From NCBI RefSeq assembly GCF_025628885.1, contig NZ_JAOTIF010000005.1, positions 124,001 to 188,000 of the forward strand: a stretch of 64,000 nucleotides of DNA. Direction: 5' to 3'. Both the position numbers and the translations under genes were made by a program. This document shows positions 27,253-35,275 of the stretch, in pieces. How positions within the stretch are numbered: the first letter of the stretch is position 1; each line of letters opens with the position of its first letter. Source of the DNA: Paraflavisolibacter caeni. Lineage in GTDB: Bacteria > Bacteroidota > Bacteroidia > Chitinophagales > Chitinophagaceae. The notes beneath the pieces were generated by a model. The model was given only the letters and a program-made list of their open reading frames with translations. It was not told the origin of the DNA and ran no database searches.

Positions 27253-27801
27253 ATGGAAAGAATGGATCGTGTGGACGAGTATATCAAAAGCTTTCCACCA
27301 AATGTGCAACAAGCTTTATCGCAAATTCGTGCGACCATAAAGAAAAAAGCGCCACAAGCAATTGAAAGTATCAGTTATGGCATGCCTGTTTATAAAACTA
27401 ATGGGAAGCCACTGGTTTATTTTGCAGGTTTCAAACAACATATTGGCTTTTATGCTACACCAACAGGGCATGAAGCGTTTGCTGGTGAGCTTTCAAAATA
27501 CAAACAAGGAAAGGGTTCGGTCCAGTTTCCGCTAGATCAGCCCATGCCTTTAGAGCTAATCGAAAGGATTGTGGCATTCAGAGTAGAGGAAAATGAAAAA
27601 GAACGAATGGCTAAAGAAGGTTCTTTTCCGGGATTAAGTGCGCCAGCCAAACGAGCCTTAGAGAACAATGGCATCACTACTTTAGAACAACTTTCCCGAC
27701 TGACAGAAAAAGAAGTTCTGAGCTTCCATGGTATGGGGAAAAGCAGTATACCCAAGTTAAATGCATTATTAAAACAAGCAGGACTTGCTTTCAATAAATG
27801 A
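27253..27801 (+). CDS. DUF1801 (YdhG-like) protein with helix-hairpin-helix tail
   Basis: The first about 115 residues form a DUF1801/YdhG domain, recognised from E-S-I-S-Y-G-M-P-V-Y-K, L-V-Y-F-A-G-F-K-Q-H-I-G-F-Y-A-T-P and the acidic end. The last about 60 residues (F-P-G-L-S-A-P-A-K-R-A-L-E-N-N-G-I-T-T and on to H-G-M-G-K-S-S-I-P-K-L) resemble the helix-hairpin-helix domain of the RNA polymerase alpha C-terminus. The DUF1801 part may bind iron or a small ligand; the tail may contact nucleic acid. It directly follows the SRPBCC gene with no gap. Confidence 0.88.
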   Translation: MERMDRVDEYIKSFPPNVQQALSQIRATIKKKAPQAIESISYGMPVYKTNGKPLVYFAGFKQHIGFYATPTGHEAFAGELSKYKQGKGSVQFPLDQPMPLELIERIVAFRVEENEKERMAKEGSFPGLSAPAKRALENNGITTLEQLSRLTEKEVLSFHGMGKSSIPKLNALLKQAGLAFNK

Positions 27802-27885
27802 ATAGTATATTTTCAGGAATGAAGGTGAAGGGAACAGCAACTTTTTTACATATACTTAGGCTACTAGTTATAAAAAATCTATTTT

Positions 27886-28371
27886 ATGCTTCGTCGAAAA
27901 AATTTATTGGCGAATTATTTAATTAGTTTACTGCTTGTTGGTGGAAGTTTAAAGGCAAGGGCGCAAGATAACATTGAACAAACAACTGCATCCCCTAACA
28001 ATATTAACATCTATGTTGGCTTCGTTGATCTTAATGTTAACTACGAACGAAGGATACTCAATAAACAGAAATCCAGTAGTAAGATCAGGCTAGGTTTTGG
28101 CTCTGGCAGCTTTCTTACTGCTGGAGAAGGTAAATATATCAATCCAGCCTTTGTTCATCTTATTGGAAAGAAGATCAACTCTCATTTGGAAATTGATTTG
28201 GGTTTCAAATACATGTTAACCAATACTATTTCCGACCCTAAATTCTCTGAAACCTTTATACCGGATCTCTTTCTCGGGTATAGGTTTGAAAAATCGACTA
28301 CGGGATTTGTTTTTCGACTTGGAATCAATTACCCTACTCTAGTCAATGCCGGCATTGGTTATAAGTTCTAA
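27886..28371 (+). CDS. Small outer membrane beta-barrel-like protein
   Basis: The 161-residue protein has a signal peptide ending near K-A-R-A-Q (about residue 27). The mature part has barrel-type strands: INIYVGFVDLNVNYERRI, SKIRLGFGSGSFL, LEIDLGFKYMLT, PDLFLGYRFEKS and a terminal strand NAGIGYKF ending in Phe. It should be an outer membrane protein. I do not recognise a named family. Confidence 0.7.
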   Translation: MLRRKNLLANYLISLLLVGGSLKARAQDNIEQTTASPNNINIYVGFVDLNVNYERRILNKQKSSSKIRLGFGSGSFLTAGEGKYINPAFVHLIGKKINSHLEIDLGFKYMLTNTISDPKFSETFIPDLFLGYRFEKSTTGFVFRLGINYPTLVNAGIGYKF

Positions 28372-28474
28372 GCATGCAATGCATTGGTGATACCAATCAC
28401 AGAAAATACTGCCTACTATCATTTTATAATCCACCTGTTTATTTGAACTTAATATCCGAAATGACAGGATAGTT

Positions 28475-28591
28475 ATGAACCCTTCTATTGCATCACAAGA
28501 AGCGTCCCGAAGTGAGCTGCGTTCAGGATTAAAGGTCAACAAGTCTGATTATCAATTGCTAAGGAAGAGCTTGCTTCTCTGCTGTATGTAG
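28475..28591 (+). pseudogene. N-terminal fragment of the DUF998 gene, out of frame with the rest
   Basis: An ATG at 28475 opens a 38-codon frame that ends K-S-L-L-L-C-C-M and stops at 28589-28591. K-S-L-L-L-C is the normal start of the first membrane helix in DUF998 proteins. The next part of that helix, L-L-Y-V-A-M-N-I, appears at 28579 onward in another frame. So this is very likely the true N-terminus, separated from the rest by a short frame-changing deletion. Confidence 0.6.
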
Positions 28592-28593
28592 CC

Positions 28594-29181
28594 ATGAATA
28601 TCGTTTCGGCGATGCTGTATGACGGCTACAGTTCCGCCTCTCAAACCATCAGCGAGTTGTCTGCAATAGGGGCTCCCACAAGGTCACTTTGGGTTCCTAT
28701 GGGTTTTGTGTACACCATACTTGTGACTGCATTCGGATGGGGTATTTGGCGATCGGCGGTCAATCATCGCTTCCTGCGCATTACAGGAGGCCTGCTGATC
28801 TTATTTGGGGTGATTGGCCTGGGATGGCCATTTGCACCGATGCACCAACGTGATGCGCTGGCAGCGGGCGGTGGAACGCTGACCGATACCATTCACATTG
28901 CTTTCTCAATAGTGACTGTTCTGTTGATGCTTCTCGCCATAGGGTTCTCGGCAGCGGCCTTTGGTAAGCGGTTTCGCATTTATGCAATTGTGACTTTGGT
29001 GGTACTGCTTGTGTTTGGTACTTTGACAGGATTGGACGCGCCTAAAATTGATGCGAATCTGCCCACGCCATGGATTGGGGTGTGGGAGCGCATTAACGTT
29101 GGTGTTTTCATGCTTTGGGTTGTGGTGATGGCAATTGTTCTTTTGCAGGCAAAAGAGTACGAAGTTCCTAAAGCCTTATGA
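28594..29181 (+). CDS. DUF998 family membrane protein, N-terminus disrupted
   Basis: From the ATG at 28594, 195 residues with about five membrane segments can be made. The sequence M-L-Y-D-G-Y-S-S-A-S-Q-T-I-S-E-L-S-A-I-G-A-P-T-R and W-P-F-A-P-M-H-Q-R is diagnostic of DUF998, a family of integral membrane proteins without known function. The frame remains open upstream to 28549 and encodes L-L-Y-V-A before the ATG, but no start codon is available there, and the expected first helix start lies in another frame at 28475. The protein as drawn therefore lacks most of its first helix. It may be a decayed gene. Confidence 0.7.
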   Translation: MNIVSAMLYDGYSSASQTISELSAIGAPTRSLWVPMGFVYTILVTAFGWGIWRSAVNHRFLRITGGLLILFGVIGLGWPFAPMHQRDALAAGGGTLTDTIHIAFSIVTVLLMLLAIGFSAAAFGKRFRIYAIVTLVVLLVFGTLTGLDAPKIDANLPTPWIGVWERINVGVFMLWVVVMAIVLLQAKEYEVPKAL

Positions 29182-29184
29182 AAA

Positions 29185-29898
29185 TCATTTTTGATTGACA
29201 GGTGTTTCAATTACCAGGAAGTGAGCGCCAGCCTCACATTGAATTGGTACAGAATCGGTTTCCCAAACACCAATGGCATCTCTCCCGGAAAGGTCTGTTC
29301 CATTAACACTTATCTTGCCTTCAATTACAAAAATGAACAGGCATTTGTTTACTTGTTGAAAGTTATAGGTAATCTCCTGGGGCGTATTGAAATAACCCAG
29401 TGACAATTTTGCATTTTGGTTGATCCAGCAATGCTCCAGTCCTTCTTCACCAGAAACGATCGTTTGCAGCTTGTTGATCCTTTTTGCAACGGGGAAGTTC
29501 CGATGCTGGTATCTTGGATTGATATTTTGCAATTTTGGTTGAATCCAAACCTGCAGAAAGTTTACATTCACCTCTCCGATGTTGTACTCTTCATGCCGGA
29601 GTCCGCTACCCGCACTCATGATCTGCACACCCCCTTCTTCAATTGTTGTACTATATCCCATTGAATCTTTATGGTTCATCTTTCCCTGAAGCAGGATGGA
29701 GATAATTTCCATATTGTTGTGGGGGTGCGTACCAAAGCCCTTTCCAGGCTCCACAAAGTCATCGTTGACAGCTAACAGTGTTCCGAATGCGCTTTTCAGG
29801 GGATTATAATAATCACTGAAGCTGAAATAAAAATTACTCTTCAGCCATCCCATGTCTTTTGTGCCCCTTTCAGACTTTTTAAAGAGTTGTGATTTCAT
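29185..29898 (-). CDS. Pirin family protein
   Basis: The 237-residue protein is a bicupin of the pirin/YhhW type. The metal-site residues of the N-terminal cupin are present in F-G-T-H-P-H-N-N-M-E-I and G-S-G-L-R-H-E-E-Y-N. Bacterial pirins often have quercetinase activity or act in redox sensing; here the job is inferred only. It is the last of a minus-strand run (YceI, ring-cleaving dioxygenase, acetyltransferase, TMEM175-type, pirin) with small gaps, pointing to a shared transcript that handles phenolic or quinone-like compounds. Confidence 0.92.
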   Translation of the reverse strand: MKSQLFKKSERGTKDMGWLKSNFYFSFSDYYNPLKSAFGTLLAVNDDFVEPGKGFGTHPHNNMEIISILLQGKMNHKDSMGYSTTIEEGGVQIMSAGSGLRHEEYNIGEVNVNFLQVWIQPKLQNINPRYQHRNFPVAKRINKLQTIVSGEEGLEHCWINQNAKLSLGYFNTPQEITYNFQQVNKCLFIFVIEGKISVNGTDLSGRDAIGVWETDSVPIQCEAGAHFLVIETPVNQK

Positions 29899-29907
29899 AG
29901 ACTAGGT

Positions 29908-30525
29908 TTAATGATTGTACTTTCTGATCACCACGGCCCAATAAATCCATAACAATGTGCAAATCGCCAATGAAAGGCCTGCACTAAAAAAAGCAACTAC
30001 AAACGATAATACATATGGGGGAAAGCCCAGCAAGTAGATTTTCCTTATAGTATGAATCGTACCCGGTGTGACATCAGGTTTCAAATATTGCTTTTTCCGG
30101 CTTGCAGTATACCACAGCCAATTATAGGCCACATTTATCAGAATGAACAAACCTGCATAAACGGCAACGGCACTGTTTTCAGCAGGTGTATTGAAATACT
30201 CTGCTATTAAAGATGTAGGGTAAGGTACTGCAGCTACCAACAATAACATAAAGCCATTCGCAAACATGATCCCACTACTGGTTTTATGAATATGGTTAAA
30301 TAGTGCATGGTGATTAATCCACATGATCAGGATACTTAAGAAGGAAAGAACAAATGCCAGGTAAGCGGGCCAATTGTCAAAGAAGGCCTTGGTCAGGACT
30401 GCATTACCCTTTATGTGTTCAATATGGGGAAATGGGAGTTCCAATGCGAGCAGGGTAATGGCTATTGCGAAAACTCCATCGCTGAATGCTTCAATGCGGG
30501 CTGTTTCTTTCTGTGAATTTTCCAT
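29908..30525 (-). CDS. TMEM175 family potassium channel-like protein (DUF1211)
   Basis: The 205-residue protein begins with R-I-E-A-F-S-D-G-V-F-A-I-A-I-T-L-L, the F-S-D motif of the first helix that forms the selectivity constriction in bacterial TMEM175 channels. About six membrane segments follow, a single six-helix unit as in other bacterial members, which assemble as tetramers in the cytoplasmic membrane and pass potassium with low selectivity. It lies 9 bases before the pirin gene. Confidence 0.9.
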   Translation of the reverse strand: MENSQKETARIEAFSDGVFAIAITLLALELPFPHIEHIKGNAVLTKAFFDNWPAYLAFVLSFLSILIMWINHHALFNHIHKTSSGIMFANGFMLLLVAAVPYPTSLIAEYFNTPAENSAVAVYAGLFILINVAYNWLWYTASRKKQYLKPDVTPGTIHTIRKIYLLGFPPYVLSFVVAFFSAGLSLAICTLLWIYWAVVIRKYNH

Positions 30526-30558
30526 ATTTGTGGTAAAGTAATACTTGCGGAAACCTTA

Positions 30559-30867
30559 TTATTGATTCGAAGATACTTTTTTCCAAATGTCCGCATATTC
30601 ATCGGGGTGACGTATAAATTGAGCATAGACGTAAGGGCAAAGTGCGATCACTTTCAGATTGTTATTACGGGCATGATCTACCATTGCTGCCAGAAGCTTT
30701 TTTGCAAAGCCTTTGCCTTCTGCTTTTGCAGACACTTCAGTATGGTAAACGGTCAGGTCACTGCCCGTAATATTCACCACCATCTCTCCCAATAACTCGG
30801 CCCCATCCATGATAAAGAAAGCGCCATTACCCAATTTATTCAAACTTAACTTGACTTCGTTCATCAT
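30559..30867 (-). CDS. Short GNAT-fold acetyltransferase (NATD1/YidJ-like)
   Basis: The 102-residue protein is the small, single-domain kind of GNAT fold. The acetyl-CoA site is E-G-K-G-F-A-K-K-L-L-A-A-M-V-D-H-A-R, then V-I-A-L-C-P-Y-V and Y-A-Q-F-I-R-H-P-D-E-Y near the end, which is typical of the NATD1-like group. The acceptor is unknown. It sits between the dioxygenase gene (20 bases) and the TMEM175-type gene (33 bases) on the same strand. Confidence 0.9.
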   Translation of the reverse strand: MMNEVKLSLNKLGNGAFFIMDGAELLGEMVVNITGSDLTVYHTEVSAKAEGKGFAKKLLAAMVDHARNNNLKVIALCPYVYAQFIRHPDEYADIWKKVSSNQ

Positions 30868-30887
30868 TTGAGTTTTATATACTATAG

Positions 30888-31826
30888 TTAAGGGTGGAGT
30901 ACCGGAAGTACTTCTTCAATCTTTTTACGGCTTCTTTCGTATTGAGCAGGCAGCATGAGGTGCGTACCTAATTCGCCTACAGTTTCATCTGTTGTAAAAC
31001 CCGGATTATCGGAAGCCAATTCAAACAACACACCACCGGGCTCGCGAAAATAAAGAGAATAGAAGTAGTTGCGGTCTATTTTTTCTGTAATGTTCAGACC
31101 GGCACTTCTCACCTTTTCGCGAAACTCCATCAGAATGTTGTCGTCTTTTACCCTGAAGGCTACGTGGTGATTGGTTCCGCCAGCGTTGATGCCGTGCTGC
31201 CCTTCAGGCTCTTCTACCATGTCGACAATGTTCGCGGTGTCAATGGCATCGGTAATGAAACGGGAGCGATTACCTTCCTGGCTTAAGAGTTTGTAGCCAA
31301 AGACTTCGGTAAGGATCTTTGCTGTAGGAGCCACATCCCTAACGGTCAACACTATACTATGAAAGCCTTTTGTTGCCGTGTTTTCGGCCACTCCGGCTGT
31401 TGTCCAAGGTTTCCTGTTGTCGTCTATTGCCGGAACGACCAGATTTAACAGCAGGCCATCCGGATCTTCGAATTGGAGGAACTGTTCGCCAAATCGCTCA
31501 TTGACTGGCTGATGCGCCACTTTGAGTCCTTTGAAACGGTCTTCCCAAAATTCCAGGCTACCTTTTGGCACGGAGTAGCCAATTTCAGTAGCCATACCCG
31601 TGCCGATGCTACCTTTTTGAATTCCCTCCCAAGGAAAGAAGGTGAGAATTGAACCAGGTGTACCCACCTCGTCGCCAAAGTAGAAGTGGTAGGTACCCGG
31701 ATCGTCGAAGTTGACGGTTTTCTTTACCAACCTGACACCTAAGACTTTTGTATAGAAATCATAATTACGTTGCGCATTGCCTGCGATAGCTGTAATATGA
31801 TGTAAACCTAATATCCTATTTTCCAT
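30888..31826 (-). CDS. Ring-cleaving dioxygenase, VOC superfamily (MhqO-like)
   Basis: The 312-residue protein has two vicinal-oxygen-chelate modules. The first opens with L-G-L-H-H-I-T-A-I-A-G and contains D-D-P-G-T-Y-H-F-Y-F-G-D; the second contains N-H-H-V-A-F-R-V and ends with G-V-L-F-E-L-A-S-D-N-P-G-F, supplying the His/His/Glu metal ligands. It matches MhqO-type enzymes that open hydroquinone or catechol rings and protect against quinones. The neighbours (YceI upstream by 10 bases, pirin downstream) fit such a stress role. The substrate is not provable from sequence. Confidence 0.92.
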   Translation of the reverse strand: MENRILGLHHITAIAGNAQRNYDFYTKVLGVRLVKKTVNFDDPGTYHFYFGDEVGTPGSILTFFPWEGIQKGSIGTGMATEIGYSVPKGSLEFWEDRFKGLKVAHQPVNERFGEQFLQFEDPDGLLLNLVVPAIDDNRKPWTTAGVAENTATKGFHSIVLTVRDVAPTAKILTEVFGYKLLSQEGNRSRFITDAIDTANIVDMVEEPEGQHGINAGGTNHHVAFRVKDDNILMEFREKVRSAGLNITEKIDRNYFYSLYFREPGGVLFELASDNPGFTTDETVGELGTHLMLPAQYERSRKKIEEVLPVLHP

Positions 31827-31836
31827 AATTGAAAGA

Positions 31837-32385
31837 TTAAGCTGCAGCTACTATTACTGCCTGTTTTACCAATTGAACTTCAGCATGTATTTTGATCTCA
31901 TCGCTTACCACTACACTACCAGCTTCCGTAACAGCATTCCAAGTTAAGCCAAATTCTTTGCGGCTGATCTTACCACTTACTGTAAAGCCGGCTTTGGTCT
32001 GTCCATAAGGGTCAACAACGATACCACCATACTCAACATTAACTGTTACCGGCCTAGTTATGCCTTTGATTGTCAATTCGCCATGGAGCTTTGCATCGTC
32101 GCCATCTGCTACATATTTATTACCAACGAAGCGTAATTGACTATGCTCTTCTGCATTAAAGAAATCGGCTGATTTCAGGTGCGCATCCCTCTGGGCATTG
32201 TTGGTATCGATAGAATCTACCTCAGCAGTAAACTTTAATTTTTTTATTGTTGAGAAGTCCTCATTTTCTGTTTCAACATTCAAGTCAAAGTTTTTAAAGT
32301 AGCCTGTTACAGTAGTAATCATCAGGTGCTTTACTTTAAATTGAATTTCAGAGTGTGCGGGATCAATGTTCCAATTAATTGCCAT
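31837..32385 (-). CDS. YceI family polyisoprenoid-binding-like protein
   Basis: The 182-residue protein fits YceI over its full length: W-N-I-D-P-A-H-S-E-I-Q-F-K-V-K-H-L at the start, D-F-F-N-A-E-E-H in the middle and I-S-R-K-E-F-G-L-T-W near the end. YceI proteins form a lipocalin-like barrel that binds isoprenoid chains such as those of quinones. No signal peptide is present, so this one is cytosolic. It is first in the minus-strand run and has a TAGTTTTG -7 element upstream. Confidence 0.95.
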   Translation of the reverse strand: MAINWNIDPAHSEIQFKVKHLMITTVTGYFKNFDLNVETENEDFSTIKKLKFTAEVDSIDTNNAQRDAHLKSADFFNAEEHSQLRFVGNKYVADGDDAKLHGELTIKGITRPVTVNVEYGGIVVDPYGQTKAGFTVSGKISRKEFGLTWNAVTEAGSVVVSDEIKIHAEVQLVKQAVIVAAA

Positions 32386-32420
32386 AGTTGTAATTTTTAT
32401 TTGTTTTTGAATTTGTAGGA

Positions 32421-32428
32421 CAAAACTA
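32421..32428 (-). promoter_or_regulatory. -7 promoter element of the yceI-pirin operon
   Basis: On the minus strand TAGTTTTG fits TAnnTTTG exactly, about 36 bases before the YceI start. A matching -33 element is not clear. Confidence 0.5.
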
Positions 32429-32497
32429 CTATGGCGGAGAGGGCTGATCCATTGAGTTCAGGCAAGAAAAAACGTTGATCTAAGTCAATGGGATATG

Positions 32498-32517
32498 GTG
32501 AATGGTCAATGGTGAAT
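32498..32517. repeat. Dispersed 20-bp heptamer-based repeat, copy 2
   Basis: Identical to the copies at 20984 and 36470. Two further heptamers (GGGGAGTG-like, then GTGTATA) extend the period to the right. It sits between the histidine kinase stop and the YceI promoter. Confidence 0.85.
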
Positions 32518-32599
32518 GGGGAGTGGTGTATATGCAGTTAGGGGTAATTGTTAGGTTCAGGGCATTACTTTTTTGAAAAGCAACCAAGGATTTAAGTAC

Positions 32600-33898
32600 T
32601 TAAGCGAATTTGATGGTGAAGACTGTCTGGTGAGGGGCTATAGTTTTTAATGAGAACTCGAAGCCATGATTGCGGAGGATATCGCGGACAAGGGTTAGAC
32701 CTATACCCTGGCCGTCTTTTTTGGTGCTGAAGAAAGGAGCAAACAAGTGTTCAGCCTCGGATTCAGTAATGCCTTTACCAGTATCCGCTATCCTTAACAA
32801 AGAGCTGGCTGCATCCGTTTGGAAAGTAATGCTTCCTTTTGTTTCCATCGCTTCCAAGGCATTTTTTACTATGTTGATCAGCGCCTGCTCTAATTGCTGC
32901 TCGTCGGCTGCAATGAAAAAGGGTTGTTCATCCAATTCAAAAATGAAGCTGACTTCTTTTTCTTCTGCCTTGATGCTCATTAAATCACATACATTGTGTA
33001 CCAGTTGATGAACATTAACTTTATTGCGAACCGGCTGGGGCAATTTTACCAGATCGGCAAAGTTGCGCATGAACTGATTCAGGTTGCTGTTCCTATTGAT
33101 CGCAACCTGCAGGGCATTCTGAAGGGTGCTATTGCGCTCATTTTCGAATACATCTGTTTTCAGGGCTGATTGCAGGATAGAATTCACCGGTCCTACTGTA
33201 TTGGTCACTTCGTGGGCCATCATCCTGATCACTTTTCCATACACATTCTTTTCGGCGGCCAGTATCTCGGCTGTCAGTTCTTCAATAGTGATAAAATGTC
33301 GAGGGAACCCGCGGTCTACAAAGTGAGACAATTGCAGTTTATAAGTATTCATCCCATTGATGCTTATGGTCCTTGCTTCGCCTGAAGTCAGGTTTGCAAA
33401 ATGCTGCAGCAGCGGATGCTGTATTTCAGCGACTACACGTCCTTTCAACATCTTTTCTTCCAGATGCAACAATTCTTCGGCTTTGGGATTCACCTGCTCA
33501 ATGCGGTAGTCATAATCCAGTATGATGATCCCTGTCGGTGCCGTGGCAATCAGTTTTTCCAGAAAAAAATGCTGCTGTTGCTGCCGGGTCCGTTCTTCGC
33601 GTAGTTGGTCAATCATGTTGTTGTATACGCCAATCAGCTGATCCATTTCGTATTTGCCTGTGGGTAGGAATTTTATATTGAAGTCGCGGTCCTGTATTGC
33701 CTCTACACCTGTCATTAGAGTTTTCAGTGGCTGAATCAACTCTTTATACAGTCCCCATGACAACCAGAGTGAAATGATGATCAGGGCTTCGGAAGCAATG
33801 AACAGCAGTTTATTTTCACGAAAGATCATGAAAGAGAGCACCAGGGTAACGAGGTGCAGAAAGGCCATAAACAGCAGGAACTTAGTCCGAAGTTTCAT
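32600..33898 (-). CDS. NtrY-like sensor histidine kinase
   Basis: About 432 residues: two close membrane segments (about residues 5-45), a HAMP-like linker, a PAS domain (I-A-T-A-P-T-G-I-I-I-L-D-Y-D), a phosphoacceptor region M-M-A-H-E-V-T-N-T-V-G-P-V and an ATPase domain with N-box I-N-I-V-K-N-A-L-E-A-M, D-T-G-K-G-I and F-S-T-K-K-D-G-Q-G-I-G-L. All catalytic boxes are present. I chose the ATG at 33898, which overlaps the regulator gene by 17 bases; 33940 is an alternative with a non-typical extension. It should phosphorylate the sigma-54 activator encoded just before it, and is last in the efflux operon. Confidence 0.92.
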   Translation of the reverse strand: MKLRTKFLLFMAFLHLVTLVLSFMIFRENKLLFIASEALIIISLWLSWGLYKELIQPLKTLMTGVEAIQDRDFNIKFLPTGKYEMDQLIGVYNNMIDQLREERTRQQQQHFFLEKLIATAPTGIIILDYDYRIEQVNPKAEELLHLEEKMLKGRVVAEIQHPLLQHFANLTSGEARTISINGMNTYKLQLSHFVDRGFPRHFITIEELTAEILAAEKNVYGKVIRMMAHEVTNTVGPVNSILQSALKTDVFENERNSTLQNALQVAINRNSNLNQFMRNFADLVKLPQPVRNKVNVHQLVHNVCDLMSIKAEEKEVSFIFELDEQPFFIAADEQQLEQALINIVKNALEAMETKGSITFQTDAASSLLRIADTGKGITESEAEHLFAPFFSTKKDGQGIGLTLVRDILRNHGFEFSLKTIAPHQTVFTIKFA

Positions 33899-35255
33899 CG
33901 TAGGGAAGGTTATATTTTTCGAGTCGCCTGTATAGTGCACTGCGTGTCAGGCCAAGGGCGACTGCCGCCTTTGCGATCTTGTTTTTGTGATAGGCCATTG
34001 CCCGTTTGATCATCTCCACTTCCACTTCTTCCAGTGTCAATAGCCCAACTCCGGGCAATTGCATTGTTTCCTTTTTCATCGGCATCTGGTCGTATTGCGT
34101 GCGGAAATCGTCCACGTCCAATTCATCTCCCCTGCTTACCAAGACGGTACGTTCTACCAGGTTCTTCAGTTGGCGGATGTTTCCGGGTAGCGGCAATTGC
34201 TGCAGCCATTTTGCGGCATCCTTTGTTACGGAAAGAGCTGGCCGGTTGTAGATCTCTTTCATATTTTTCAAAAAGAAATCTACCAGGTGCGGAATATCTT
34301 TTGGCCGTTCTCTTAAAGCAGGTAACTTCACTGTGATCAGGTTGATCCGGTATAACAGATCCTCACGGAAAGTGCCCCTAGCTACCATTTCTTCCAGGTT
34401 GCGATTGGTAGCACAAACCACGCGCACATCCACGGTTTTGGTACGGCTACTTCCCAACACTTCATAGGTGCGGTCCTGCAAAACACGAAGCAGTTTTACC
34501 TGACTGCTAGCGTCGAGGTCCCCTATTTCGTCTAAAAATATGGTTCCTTTATTCGCCATTTCAAAACGACCGATGCGGTCGAAACGGGCGTCGGTAAAAG
34601 AACCCCGTACGTGGCCGAACATTTCACTTTCAAATAAAGAAGTAGAAATGCCACCAAGGTTCACTTTTACGAATGGCTTGTTCCGGCGTTTACTGTTCTG
34701 GTGTATCGCTTCAGCAATCAACTCTTTTCCCGTACCGCTTTCCCCCATGATCAAAACAGAGGCATCCGTATCCGCCACACGGCCAATGGCTTCCAGGAGG
34801 GCCAGCATTTTGGGATCTTCACCAATTATGTGCTGGAAATTATACAGGTTATCCAGTTGCTTGCGGCTATGCTGTTCTTTTTTCTTTTCCTTCAGATCGA
34901 GAAGGGTTTCCACAGACTGCAAGAGGTGACTGTTCTCCCAAGGTTTGTTGATAAAGTCGCTTGCCCCCAATTTCATCCCACGCACGGCCAGGTCAATGGT
35001 CCCCCAGCCGGTAATCAGGATCACAGGAATGGATGGAGCTATTTTTTTGATGCGCTGCAACAGCTCCATTCCTTCTTTACCTGAAGTTTCAATGGAAAAG
35101 TTCAGGTCCAGGATAATCAAGGATAAATCGTGCTGCTGCACCCTATTGATCGCGCTTTCCGGTGTATCAGCCTCGATGGTTTCATATCCTTCATTTTCCA
35201 ACAGCAAATGAAGCGAGGTACGCACAGCTATATCATCATCAATAATCAGGATCAT
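33882..35255 (-). CDS. Sigma-54 dependent response regulator, NtrC type
   Basis: The 457-residue protein has a receiver domain with acidic D-D-D at 6-8 and phosphoacceptor Asp50, an AAA+ domain with Walker A G-E-S-G-T-G-K-E and D-E-I-G-D-L, and a C-terminal Fis-type helix-turn-helix (K-I-A-K-A-A-V-A-L-G-L-T-R-S-A-L-Y-R-R-L). The sigma-54 contact loop reads GSFTDA rather than the classic GAFTGA; the F-T pair that matters most is kept. It is encoded in the efflux operon whose promoter has -24/-12 elements, so it probably activates its own transcript. Confidence 0.95.
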   Translation of the reverse strand: MILIIDDDIAVRTSLHLLLENEGYETIEADTPESAINRVQQHDLSLIILDLNFSIETSGKEGMELLQRIKKIAPSIPVILITGWGTIDLAVRGMKLGASDFINKPWENSHLLQSVETLLDLKEKKKEQHSRKQLDNLYNFQHIIGEDPKMLALLEAIGRVADTDASVLIMGESGTGKELIAEAIHQNSKRRNKPFVKVNLGGISTSLFESEMFGHVRGSFTDARFDRIGRFEMANKGTIFLDEIGDLDASSQVKLLRVLQDRTYEVLGSSRTKTVDVRVVCATNRNLEEMVARGTFREDLLYRINLITVKLPALRERPKDIPHLVDFFLKNMKEIYNRPALSVTKDAAKWLQQLPLPGNIRQLKNLVERTVLVSRGDELDVDDFRTQYDQMPMKKETMQLPGVGLLTLEEVEVEMIKRAMAYHKNKIAKAAVALGLTRSALYRRLEKYNLPYDETSD

Positions 35256-35275
35256 GGAAAAGCAAAATTAAAGTA

